From JBCBWG01 sp964579305 (lineage in GTDB: Bacteria > Pseudomonadota > Alphaproteobacteria > Rhizobiales > Hyphomicrobiaceae), in contig CAZOGY010000036.1 of assembly GCA_964579305.1 (NCBI GenBank), positions 1 through 27,555 on the forward strand: DNA of 27,555 bases, given 5' to 3'. Position numbers and translations under genes: made by a program. This document shows positions 8,056 to 14,820 of the stretch, piece by piece (within the stretch, counting starts at the first letter, position 1; each line of letters begins with the position of its first letter). The notes under the pieces were generated by a model. The model made no database searches. It was given only the letters and a program-made list of their open reading frames with translations, and had not been told where the DNA came from.

Positions 8056-8561
8056 GTGCGCGTCTCACCTGGGGTTGGTGCAGCGTCAGAGCTTTTTGCG
8101 CCAGCCGCGCGCTCATTCGCGATATGGGGTGTCGAGGTGGGCATGGACGTTGGCGCCGACGCGATCACATCGGCCAATGTCACGCCGTCGAGGAACGTGC
8201 GGATCTCGCTGCCGAGCGCATGCCAGAGTTTGTGCGTCAAGCAGCGCCCTGGCCGGCCCTGGCAGCTCAGGGTTCCATCTTCCATGCAACGCGTCATCTG
8301 CGTGCTTTCCTGGACGCTGGCCATGATCTCAGAAATGCGGATCGCATCAGCCGGACGATCCAAAACGTAGCCACCGCTGCGCCCGCGTGTGGAACGCACG
8401 AGACCCGCCCGGCGTAACGGGACGAAAATCTGCTCCAGGTAGGCGAGTGATATCTGCTGGCGCTCGGCCACCATCGGCAATGGAACAGCGCGGCCGGATT
8501 GGTGCAGTGCGATATCCGCCATGGCCATCACGGCATAGCGGCCACGCGTCGTCAGTTCCAT
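8052..8561 (-). CDS. iscR: Rrf2-family Fe-S regulator, IscR-like
   Basis: IscR-type proteins sense Fe-S status with a [2Fe-2S] cluster and control assembly genes. The 169-residue product begins MELTTRGRYAVM, has a winged-helix domain over about 1-75 (SLAYLEQIFVPLRRAGLVRSTRG), and carries all expected ligands: C92, C100, C107 and H110 in the CLTH motif. The cysteine spacing is C-x7-C-x6-C, wider than the C-x5-C-x5-C of E. coli IscR. The C-terminal ~35 residues are low in complexity. I chose the ATG at 8561 because GAGGGAGGG sits just upstream; the longer frame to 8621 adds 20 unneeded residues. It is the first gene of the suf operon and probably autoregulates it. Confidence 0.92.
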   Translation of the reverse strand: MELTTRGRYAVMAMADIALHQSGRAVPLPMVAERQQISLAYLEQIFVPLRRAGLVRSTRGRSGGYVLDRPADAIRISEIMASVQESTQMTRCMEDGTLSCQGRPGRCLTHKLWHALGSEIRTFLDGVTLADVIASAPTSMPTSTPHIANERAAGAKSSDAAPTPGETRT

Positions 8562-8971
8562 GGCGCGCCCTCCCTCTGTCCAGTCACAGGGGCACCGCAG
8601 CCATCTGGCCCCGAGCTTCACTCAGCGCGTGATGCGCAACGGCCGCTGACTTTGCGACTGACACAATGACGATCAACCACCGCGGATCGATTGGCGCTTT
8701 TCGTGCAATCTGCGGCCGACCATGTTAGGCGTCGCGGCTCACAACGATCGGTCACACCACGCAATCCATTGCGCGCCATCTCACCTAGCAAACCCACGAG
8801 GTCATCTAGAAAACCTGAGTGGTGCAGTCAAGATTGTGTCGGAGCCGTCTGAGACGCGCAACGGTCCGCGCTGCCCCAACGCCCGTCCGGCCGCGGGTAC
8901 CCGAAATCCGTGCGTACCAAAACATTGGCACATGCGTCGGCCGTGGTGCCAAAAACGACAAGGAGAGGCGC
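8562..8971. promoter_or_regulatory. divergent regulatory region between iscR-suf operon and hydrolase
   Basis: These 410 bp hold no gene I can support and separate two divergent starts. The clearest signal is a 13-bp direct repeat, CACCTAGCAAACC (8782-8794) and CATCTAGAAAACC (8803-8815), identical at 11 of 13 positions and spaced 21 bp start to start, i.e. two helical turns. I found no convincing -35/-10 pair for either direction. Confidence 0.5.
8782..8815. repeat. 13-bp direct repeat, candidate operator
   Basis: The two half-sites have the consensus CAYCTAGMAAACC. They lie about 220 bp before the iscR start and about 160 bp before the hydrolase start. The 21-bp period is what two dimers, or a tandem-site regulator, would need to bind the same DNA face. 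A match to the E. coli IscR type 2 motif is only partial, so the binding protein is unknown. Confidence 0.45.
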
Positions 8972-9649
8972 ATGCCTGAACTGATCATCAATGGCCCGGC
9001 TGGCCGGCTGGAAGCGCGCTATCACCACGAACCGGCCAGCGACAGCCCGATTGCCCTGATCCTGCATCCTCATCCGCAGTTCGGCGGCACGATGAACAAT
9101 CAGGTTGTGTACAATCTCTATTACGTGTTCGCCGAGCGCGGCTTCTCTGTGTTGCGGTTCAATTTTCGGGGTGTTGGCCGCAGCCAAGGCTATTTCGACA
9201 ATGGCCCGGGCGAGCTTGCCGATGCCGCCTCGGCACTGGACTGGCTGCAAATCGCCAAGCCCGACAGCCGTGCCTGTTGGATCGTCGGCGTTTCGTTTGG
9301 CACGTGGATCGCCATGCAGCTTTTGATGCGCCGGCCTGAAATCGACAGTTTCGTGTGTGTCGGCCCGCCCTACAACATCCAAGGCTACGAATGGGGATTT
9401 CTGGCGCCGTGTCCTGCGTCCGGCTTGCTCGTCAACGGCGAAAACGACCGGGTTGTGCCATCGGCGGCCGTGGCGGAAATGGCTGTGAAGACCAAGGTGC
9501 AAAAGGGCGTCATCCTGCAGCATGACGTGATCCCCGGCGCCAACCATTTCTTTGAGGGCGAGGCGCAAATGGCGGCGCTCAAGACGAGCGTCGGTGATTA
9601 CGTCGACAAGCAGATGGTGGAGATCCTGGCCAAGCGCGGCGAGAAATAG
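8972..9649 (+). CDS. alpha/beta hydrolase (COG2945-like)
   Basis: This is a small cytoplasmic serine hydrolase of unknown substrate. The 225-residue product has the family's HPHPQFGGTMNNQVV segment (32-46), RFNFRGVGRSQG (62-73), the nucleophile S108 in GVSFG, the likely acid D159 in NGENDRVVP and H192 in GANHFF, so the catalytic triad looks complete. It has no signal peptide. The ATG at 8972 has a strong AGGAGAGG ribosome site; the open frame continues upstream to 8819 but without family similarity. In my memory of related genomes such a gene often stands opposite iscR-suf, but no functional link is shown. Confidence 0.88.
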   Translation: MPELIINGPAGRLEARYHHEPASDSPIALILHPHPQFGGTMNNQVVYNLYYVFAERGFSVLRFNFRGVGRSQGYFDNGPGELADAASALDWLQIAKPDSRACWIVGVSFGTWIAMQLLMRRPEIDSFVCVGPPYNIQGYEWGFLAPCPASGLLVNGENDRVVPSAAVAEMAVKTKVQKGVILQHDVIPGANHFFEGEAQMAALKTSVGDYVDKQMVEILAKRGEK

Positions 9650-9703
9650 CCTTGGCGACCGCACGATTTGGCTTTGACGACAACGACGGCATGATCAGAC
9701 AAA

Positions 9704-9736
9704 ATGGCCCGGCGCACAGGCGACCGGGCCGACGTA
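9704..9736. terminator. bidirectional terminator-like hairpin between convergent genes
   Basis: GGCCCGG (9706-9712) pairs with CCGGGCC (9724-9730) around an 11-nt loop. On the minus strand the stem is followed by ATTTTGTC, a fair Rho-independent terminator for the YeeE pair. On the plus strand the tail is weaker (gacgtatattt) and would serve the hydrolase gene. Its position between two convergent stop codons (9649 and 9765) fits. Confidence 0.6.
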
Positions 9737-9764
9737 TATTTGCAAAGATGCGGCGCTTGCGCGG

Positions 9765-10382
9765 TTACGATGGATTGCGTGCCGAGCCGCGACCCAGATC
9801 GGCTGCATCATCGGGTTCGCCGCGCAAACGGTGCGGCAGCGCCAGCGCAATCGCGATGAATACCACACCGGCGATCAGCCCGAAGACTTCGCCCGGCATA
9901 CCCGTGACCATGGCGGGATAATCCGATCCTGCAATCGTGCCGACCGTTGTCTTGCCGCCGAAGATGCCTGCCAGGATGCCGGTTGAGCGAACCCAATCAA
10001 AGCTCAGCATGTAGGCGGCTGCGCCGAACAGACCGCCGATGACAAATACCAAACCGTCGATCCGTCCGGTAAACGCGGCTGCCAACCCGGTGCCTGGGCA
10101 ATAGCCTGCCACAGCAAAGCCAACGCCAAGTAAGGCGCCGCCAAGAACAACACCAAGATAGGCGGCCTTGACGCTGAGGTTGCCAACGTCGATCACGCCA
10201 GCCAGCAAGCCGCCGAACAGCCCGACAGAGCCAATCCCGATCGCAAGCAGGATTGTTTTCATGAGGTGAAGGCGGGACAGGCGCAACATGCCGATGATGT
10301 AGTCTGGGTTGGTTGCGCCAATGCGGTCGAGCACGAAGCCGAACGCGCCGCCGATGACGATCGCGAGGATAAGCGTTGTCAT
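9765..10382 (-). CDS. YeeE/YedE-family sulfur transporter half protein (second of pair)
   Basis: YeeE/YedE (DUF395) proteins are membrane proteins linked to uptake of thiosulfate or other sulfur species. The product has 205 residues with about five hydrophobic helices and the family cysteine motif GYCPGTGL (C95). It is a half-length version that must pair with its partner to match the full ~350-residue transporters. The start is the ATG at 10382, preceded by a perfect AAGGAGG lying inside the end of the upstream gene; the two genes are 1 bp apart. The C-terminal tail is polar and cytoplasmic-looking. Substrate is not determined by sequence. Confidence 0.87.
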   Translation of the reverse strand: MTTLILAIVIGGAFGFVLDRIGATNPDYIIGMLRLSRLHLMKTILLAIGIGSVGLFGGLLAGVIDVGNLSVKAAYLGVVLGGALLGVGFAVAGYCPGTGLAAAFTGRIDGLVFVIGGLFGAAAYMLSFDWVRSTGILAGIFGGKTTVGTIAGSDYPAMVTGMPGEVFGLIAGVVFIAIALALPHRLRGEPDDAADLGRGSARNPS

Positions 10383-10383
10383 A

Positions 10384-10944
10384 TCAGGCCTCCTTGCGGA
10401 ACAGAGCAATGGCAACAGGGATGCCAGCGGCGAAGGCGCCAAGCGCGAAGAGATATCCCGAAACTGCGGTCTGCATCATGCCGCTCATCATGTGACCACT
10501 GGTGCAGCCGCCAGCGAGACGGGCGCCGTAGAGGACAATGAAGCCGGCAATGAAGGCGGCCACGTAGCGCTTAAACGCGCTGTCGCCAAAGTTTGCCCGC
10601 CAGATTTGCGGCATGGCGCGCTCGCGCGATGGTACACCGCCGCGTAGGATCGCCGAGAGCATTGCGCCCAAGGCCATCGCGACCACGAACACGAAGCTGT
10701 AATTCAGCGGGTTTGCGACGTTCTTGGCGTAAGCGCCGCCTGATTTGTTGAGATAGGCGTTGGGGCTGGCATAGCCGCTCTTGGCCGTTTCGGATCTGGT
10801 GATCACGCCAGGCGAAAGCGCGTTCCAGACAATGCCATCGAAGATCACGAACTGGGTTGAGACGCCGATCGGCTTGACCAGCACGACGGCGGCCAGGAAC
10901 ACGAGCCCGAGTGCAAGCCCGCCTGTGCGCCAGGATAGTGGCAT
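10384..10944 (-). CDS. YeeE/YedE-family sulfur transporter half protein (first of pair)
   Basis: This 186-residue membrane protein has an N-terminal helix (about 8-26), a roughly 50-residue non-membrane stretch (35-80), then three or four helices. It carries the family motif ARLAGGCTSGHMMSGM with C147. Together with the next gene it reconstitutes the two cysteine-motif halves (GGCTSGH and GYCPGTG) of YeeE-type channels. The ATG at 10944 is preceded by AAGGGAG. Its upstream region carries two clear regulatory palindromes. No sulfide-oxidising enzyme or rhodanese lies next to it here, unlike many such pairs. Confidence 0.88.
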   Translation of the reverse strand: MPLSWRTGGLALGLVFLAAVVLVKPIGVSTQFVIFDGIVWNALSPGVITRSETAKSGYASPNAYLNKSGGAYAKNVANPLNYSFVFVVAMALGAMLSAILRGGVPSRERAMPQIWRANFGDSAFKRYVAAFIAGFIVLYGARLAGGCTSGHMMSGMMQTAVSGYLFALGAFAAGIPVAIALFRKEA

Positions 10945-10976
10945 TTCACGCTCCCTTTGTTTGGGTCCCGGCGCTC

Positions 10977-10994
10977 ATATTCAAATTTCTGAAT
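10977..10994 (-). promoter_or_regulatory. ATTC-N8-GAAT operator (SqrR/BigR-like) overlapping a -10 box
   Basis: ATTC at 10979-10982 and GAAT at 10991-10994 form a 16-bp palindrome with an 8-bp centre, the pattern I recall for SqrR-type ArsR repressors that sense reactive sulfur. It lies 35 bp before the first YeeE gene. On the minus strand the same bases include GAATAT (10982-10977), a plausible -10 element, so a bound repressor would block transcription. Confidence 0.6.
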
Positions 10995-11003
10995 GTTGGT
11001 TCG

Positions 11004-11017
11004 TTGACAAAGATCAA
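11004..11017 (-). promoter_or_regulatory. FNR/FixK-type box upstream of the YeeE pair
   Basis: TTGACAAAGATCAA fits the FNR/FixK/Anr consensus TTGAT-N4-ATCAA at nine of ten fixed positions. Its centre is about 40-41 bp upstream of the start site predicted from the -10 box at 10982-10977, the usual class II activator position. No good -35 hexamer is present, as expected for an activator-dependent promoter. Confidence 0.55.
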
Positions 11018-11222
11018 TCGCTTGCAGGCACGTGGCCGTGGGCACGGACCGATCCAGGATTGGCCCGGATCGGTCTGATGTCGTTTCGCTGAAGGGCTGC
11101 CTCGCTGCACGCGCTTCCCAAAGGACGGCACTTAGCCAAGATTCCGGCCGCGCGTGTTGACCGCTTTGCACAACATGAGAAGCGCGCAAGGTGCGGGCTC
11201 CACGCTTTCGACACTGGTTGGA

Positions 11223-11627
11223 TCAGCGGACGCATTTGTGGAAGCGCACGCGCGGTCCATTGTCGATGTGGATGTGGCTCATGCGGCAGCTGTATGTGCC
11301 AACGCCGCCATTGTGATTGGCCTTGAGCCAACGGGCGACAGCGCGATATTTGCCCCGCGGCGGATGGAAATCGACGGCGCGGCAACTTGCGTGCAGGCTG
11401 CGACGACCGCTTCCGCGGACGCGGGCGCCGCGGCGAAAGGTGGATGTGATCCGGATTGGCCCGAAACGACGACGGATCTGGTTCAGCCGTTGCCGCAAGA
11501 CGCCTGGAACGCACGACAGGCTAGCAGCGTGAGCGGGCCGGACACCGGCCTCACCGCCAACTCTTGGGTCGGCGACCAATGCCGCTGTGGCGACCGCGCA
11601 GGTGACGGCCAAGGTTGAAAGACGCAT
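11223..11627 (-). CDS. secreted M15-type peptidase-like protein
   Basis: The product has 134 residues: a signal peptide (about 1-34, cleavage likely after AHA) followed by a compact domain like the M15A D-Ala-D-Ala carboxypeptidases. Likely zinc ligands are H79 and D86 in SLHASCRAVDF and H118 or H120 in HIHID. Four cysteines in the mature part (C39, C82, C114, C132) suggest two disulfides in the periplasm. The ATG at 11627 has a near-perfect AAAGGAGGT ribosome site. A role in peptidoglycan trimming is family knowledge, not shown. It stands alone, 480 bp from anmK and 280 bp from the YeeE pair, all on the same strand. Confidence 0.75.
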   Translation of the reverse strand: MRLSTLAVTCAVATAALVADPRVGGEAGVRPAHAASLSCVPGVLRQRLNQIRRRFGPIRITSTFRRGARVRGSGRRSLHASCRAVDFHPPRGKYRAVARWLKANHNGGVGTYSCRMSHIHIDNGPRVRFHKCVR

Positions 11628-11942
11628 GGAACCTCCTTTGACAACGCAACGGTCCCGTGGCGCGCACGCCAGACCGGTTGCGGTCCACGGCCCGGGATCG
11701 AGCCGTTGTCGGAGCCGCGGGGTCTCCGCGACGGGCGGGGCGCCTAGCGGCTCGCGCCCAGGTTGCCGATGCGACCGATTGTCAGGCCGATATCTTCAGT
11801 TTGTCAGAAGGTTCGACGTTTGAGTTGCGTGAGTGTGTGAGCATGTTCGGGCAAACGCTGAGATCGGCAGCGATTCACGATCACGCCCAGCGCGCGACCG
11901 CCGCCCGGCTCGCACGGATCTGACCTGCAAAAGTTGGGATGC
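11628..11942. other. intergenic region upstream of the M15-like gene
   Basis: I see no supported gene in these ~315 bp; open frames on the plus strand (for example 11657-11923) look like GC-rich chance frames. A small dyad CGCGG-GGTCT-CCGCG lies near 11718-11732, and TTGTCAG occurs twice (11780-11786 and 11802-11808) in direct orientation. No promoter is convincing. Confidence 0.4.
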
Positions 11943-12114
11943 TTAGGGCGTGTCGCATGAAATGCGCCGCGCTTTGGCTCTGTTGCGCTCACGGGCCGTT
12001 GGCTGTCCGCGGGGGCGGGCCGTTTTCGTGTCGATGTTTCGAACACGAACATCGACGGCCCGAGCCGCTTTGCGGCCGTGGGGCGTGCCTCCGATTGGAC
12101 GCGACATGCGTTAG
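11943..12114 (+). repeat. dispersed repeat with terminal inverted repeats, long copy (A)
   Basis: This 172-bp element has imperfect inverted ends around GCGTGTCGCAT (left) and GCATGTCGCGT (right, read inwards). Its first 67 bp match copy B (27353-27456, opposite strand) at 59 positions, and its last 36 bp match at 31. Relative to copy B it carries an extra ~69 bp (12011-12079) made of nested hairpins. The right end contains the TAA stop codon of anmK (12111-12113). It encodes no protein, so it is MITE-like or a palindromic intergenic element. Confidence 0.7.
12017..12061. repeat. nested, mutually exclusive hairpins inside repeat copy A
   Basis: Perfect arms GTCGATGTT (12030-12038) and AACATCGAC (12048-12056) are extended by GGGCC (12017-12021) and GGCCC (12057-12061). 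A competing stem, TTCGTGT (12025-12031) with ACACGAA (12043-12049), overlaps both arms, so the two folds cannot coexist. This block is absent from copy B. Confidence 0.55.
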
Positions 12115-13214
12115 GGCGTTGCGATGCGCCCGCCGGGCTTTGGGTCTTCAACGCCGGTTGTGCCGGGGAACGTCAACGGTAACCCGCGCTTGGCGCGCAC
12201 GGCCAGATATGCCCAGGCTTCCGCTTCAACCGTATCGCCGTCGAAACCGGCATCCTCCGCCGTCATGACAGACACCGGCAGGGCCGCACGCAGGCCCTGG
12301 AGAATAGCCGCGTTGTGCCGGCCACCGCCGCAAACGATCCAGGCTTGCGGGGCATCTGGCATATGCGCCTGTGCGGCCTTGACCGCGCCGACCGTCATTG
12401 CCGTCAGGGTGGCCGCACCGTCGGCCACTGACAGGCCTTCGATCAGATCCCAAAAGAAGGCATTGCGATCCAGCGACTTCGGCGGTTGCGCCGCGAAATA
12501 GGCATGGCCCAGAAAGAACTGGACGGGTCCGTCCTGCGGTGTCCCGGCCATAGCCGCTGCGCCACCCTCGTCGCGTGCGGCCCCCGTGCGCTTTGCCATC
12601 CAGTCATCGATCAAGGCGTTGCCCGGCCCGGTGTCGAAGGCGATCAATTCGCCGTCCGGCCCGATCCAGGTGACATTGGCGACGCCGCCAATATTAAGGA
12701 TTGCGATTGGCCGCTTAAATCGCCCAGCCACCAAGGCGCGATGGTAGACTGGTGCAAGTGGCGCGCCCTGCCCGCCTGCGGCAACGTCGGCCGCGCGCAG
12801 GTCCCAGGCCACGCGCATACCGGTCAACTGGGCCAGACGCTCACCATCGCCAAGCTGCACGGTGAGGCGCGCTTCGGGGCGATGCAGCACGGTTTGGCCG
12901 TGAAAGCCGACAACGGCAACGTCGCCGCGATCGGTCCCTTCGGACGCCAGGAAATCGGCAAGCACGTCGGCATGTCGGAGTGTGAGTTCGACTTCGATCT
13001 CGCCCAGAACGCCAGACCTGTCGTCGCGATCGATTAAATTGGCCGCCGCGCCAACCGCCTCTCCAAGCCGGCGCCGGAATGCCCGGTCGTAGGCATAACT
13101 GGCTCCTGCAATGCGCCGCAGCGCGTCGTCGCCGTCGGTCTCGATCAAGGCGACGTCGATGCCGTCCATGGACGTGCCGGACATAAGGCCGATGGCTCTG
13201 ACGGGTTCTGGCAT
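12111..13214 (-). CDS. anmK: anhydro-N-acetylmuramic acid kinase
   Basis: AnmK phosphorylates 1,6-anhydro-MurNAc to MurNAc-6-phosphate during cell-wall recycling in the cytoplasm. The product has 367 residues, a normal length. Motifs: GLMSGTSMDGID (9-20) for phosphate binding, HGQTV (105-109), GGQGAPL (147-153), NIGGVANVTW (174-183), FDTGPGNALIDDW (193-205), CGGGRHN (295-301) and EAEAWAYLAVR (330-340). The start is the ATG at 13214. The protein ends at its natural C-terminus, but the stop codon TAA is formed by the end of the repeat element at 11943-12114. It is divergent from tyrS. Confidence 0.95.
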   Translation of the reverse strand: MPEPVRAIGLMSGTSMDGIDVALIETDGDDALRRIAGASYAYDRAFRRRLGEAVGAAANLIDRDDRSGVLGEIEVELTLRHADVLADFLASEGTDRGDVAVVGFHGQTVLHRPEARLTVQLGDGERLAQLTGMRVAWDLRAADVAAGGQGAPLAPVYHRALVAGRFKRPIAILNIGGVANVTWIGPDGELIAFDTGPGNALIDDWMAKRTGAARDEGGAAAMAGTPQDGPVQFFLGHAYFAAQPPKSLDRNAFFWDLIEGLSVADGAATLTAMTVGAVKAAQAHMPDAPQAWIVCGGGRHNAAILQGLRAALPVSVMTAEDAGFDGDTVEAEAWAYLAVRAKRGLPLTFPGTTGVEDPKPGGRIATP

Positions 13215-13348
13215 TGGGCCTCTTGGCGCATGAGGGGGCCGGCCGGCACAGGAGGTGCGCAGCTATGCCGGCAAGCAGGCAAGCCCTACATCTACGCGTG
13301 GAAACGCACGACGGGCAACGCCTTCAGCGGCCAGCGATCGCACGGCGG

Positions 13349-13377
13349 ATGACATTGTGCCGTGCGGTCCCTATACC
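13349..13377 (+). promoter_or_regulatory. candidate sigma-70 promoter of tyrS
   Basis: ATGACA (13349-13354, five of six to the -35 consensus) and TATACC (13372-13377, four of six to the -10 consensus) are separated by exactly 17 bp. The predicted transcript start near 13384 leaves a leader of about 26 nt before the tyrS ATG. There is no room for a T-box. Confidence 0.5.
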
Positions 13378-13409
13378 ACGCGATCGCAACTTACCGGCGA
13401 GCGCAATCC

Positions 13410-14681
13410 ATGACCGACGCGACCGATTTCAAACCAACCTCAGAGTTCCTGCGCGTGTTGCAGGAACGAGGCTTCATCCACCAGTGCTCCGACCTGGCAG
13501 CCGTCGATGCTCTTGGCGCCAAGGGCGAGGCCATCGCGTATGTTGGCTATGACTGCACGGCGCGATCGCTGCACGTGGGATCGCTGATCTCAATCATGAT
13601 GCTGCACTGGCTTCAAAAGACCGGCAACAAGCCGATTGTTCTGATGGGCGGCGGCACCACACGCGTTGGCGATCCCTCCGGCAAGGATGAGACCCGCCAG
13701 TTGCGTCCGATCGAGGAGATCGAGGCCAACAAAGTCGGCATGCAGCAGGTCTTCGCCAAGCTGATCGACTTTGGTGAGGGGCGGAACGATGCGGTGATGG
13801 TCGACAATGCGGAATGGCTGGCACCGCTAAACTACATTTCATTTCTGCGCGACGTTGGTCGGCATTTTTCGGTCAACCGCATGTTGGCCATGGATTCCGC
13901 GCGCCTGCGGCTGGAGCGCGAGCAAGAACTCAGCTTTATCGAATTCAACTACATGCTCTTGCAAAGCTATGACTTTGTGGAGCTTGCCCGGCGTTATGGC
14001 TGCAACATGCAAATGGGCGGGTCTGACCAGTGGGGCAACATCACCATGGGCATGGACCTTGGTCGGCGCATGGGCACACACGCCCTGCACGCGCTTACCT
14101 GCCCGCTTCTGACGACCGCGTCGGGGGCGAAAATGGGCAAGACCGCTGAAGGCGCGATTTGGCTCAATCCCGATATGCTTTCGGCGTGGGATTACTGGCA
14201 GTTTTGGCGCAATACCGAAGACGCTGATGTTGCGCGCTTTTTGAAGCTGTTCACGCTGTTGCCGATGGATGAGATCGCGCGGCTGGCGGCGTTGGGAGGC
14301 GCGGAGATCAACGAGGCCAAAAAGGTGCTTGCCACCGAGGCGGCTGCGCTGATCCACGGGCGCGACGCGGCTGAGCAGGCGGCTGAGACCGCGCGTCAGA
14401 CGTTTGAGGAGGGCCAGACGGCGGCGGACCTGCCAACCGTCGAGATTGCCGGATCAGATCTCTCCGGCGGTATCGGTGTTCTTTCGGCATTCGTGGCGGC
14501 AGGGCTTGTTGCCTCGAACGGTGAAGCGCGTCGACAAATCAAGGGCGGGGCTCTGCGCGTCAATGACGAACGCGTTAGTGACGACAAGGCGGAAATTTCG
14601 CCGGCCGATGTCAGCGCTGATGGCGTGATCAAGCTTTCTATGGGCAAAAAGAAACACGTGCTGCTCAAACCGGTCTCATGA
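13410..14681 (+). CDS. tyrS: tyrosyl-tRNA synthetase
   Basis: TyrRS charges tRNA-Tyr with tyrosine. The product has 423 residues, matching the bacterial TyrRS size. It has the tyrosine-binding YVGYDCTARSLHVGSL segment with the HIGH-equivalent HVGS (55-58), the QMGGSDQWGNI motif (201-211) that contacts substrate, the KMSKS-equivalent KMGKT (241-245), and a C-terminal S4 RNA-binding domain (about 360-423). The ATG at 13410 fits the family N-terminus; the frame is open further upstream to 13362 over the predicted promoter. It is divergent from anmK and convergent with the DUF3971 gene, 139 bp away, with no clear terminator between. Confidence 0.97.
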   Translation: MTDATDFKPTSEFLRVLQERGFIHQCSDLAAVDALGAKGEAIAYVGYDCTARSLHVGSLISIMMLHWLQKTGNKPIVLMGGGTTRVGDPSGKDETRQLRPIEEIEANKVGMQQVFAKLIDFGEGRNDAVMVDNAEWLAPLNYISFLRDVGRHFSVNRMLAMDSARLRLEREQELSFIEFNYMLLQSYDFVELARRYGCNMQMGGSDQWGNITMGMDLGRRMGTHALHALTCPLLTTASGAKMGKTAEGAIWLNPDMLSAWDYWQFWRNTEDADVARFLKLFTLLPMDEIARLAALGGAEINEAKKVLATEAAALIHGRDAAEQAAETARQTFEEGQTAADLPTVEIAGSDLSGGIGVLSAFVAAGLVASNGEARRQIKGGALRVNDERVSDDKAEISPADVSADGVIKLSMGKKKHVLLKPVS

Positions 14682-14820
14682 TTGCGGCGTTCAAACCGCG
14701 CGCCGGAAACACGGCGCAACGGCGCACGTGGCGCGGAGGCGCGGTGGCAGGCCGATCCGTTGACAGCGCCATCACAGGACGTCTTCCAAGCTCTCGGCCG
14801 CCGCGCTCAATGTGCGGGTC

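Noticed and set aside
8828..9664. 278-codon minus-strand frame opposite the hydrolase
   Set aside because: The plus-strand frame carries the complete Ser-Asp-His hydrolase motifs and a strong ribosome site.
11943..12118. TTAGGGCG at both ends of repeat copy A as a target-site duplication
   Set aside because: Part of the 8-mer belongs to the element's own inverted end when aligned with copy B, and copy B shows no matching duplication.
13410..14681. KMGKT instead of KMSKS in TyrRS as an oddity
   Set aside because: Bacterial TyrRS commonly have K-x-GKT at this place, so it is a normal variant.
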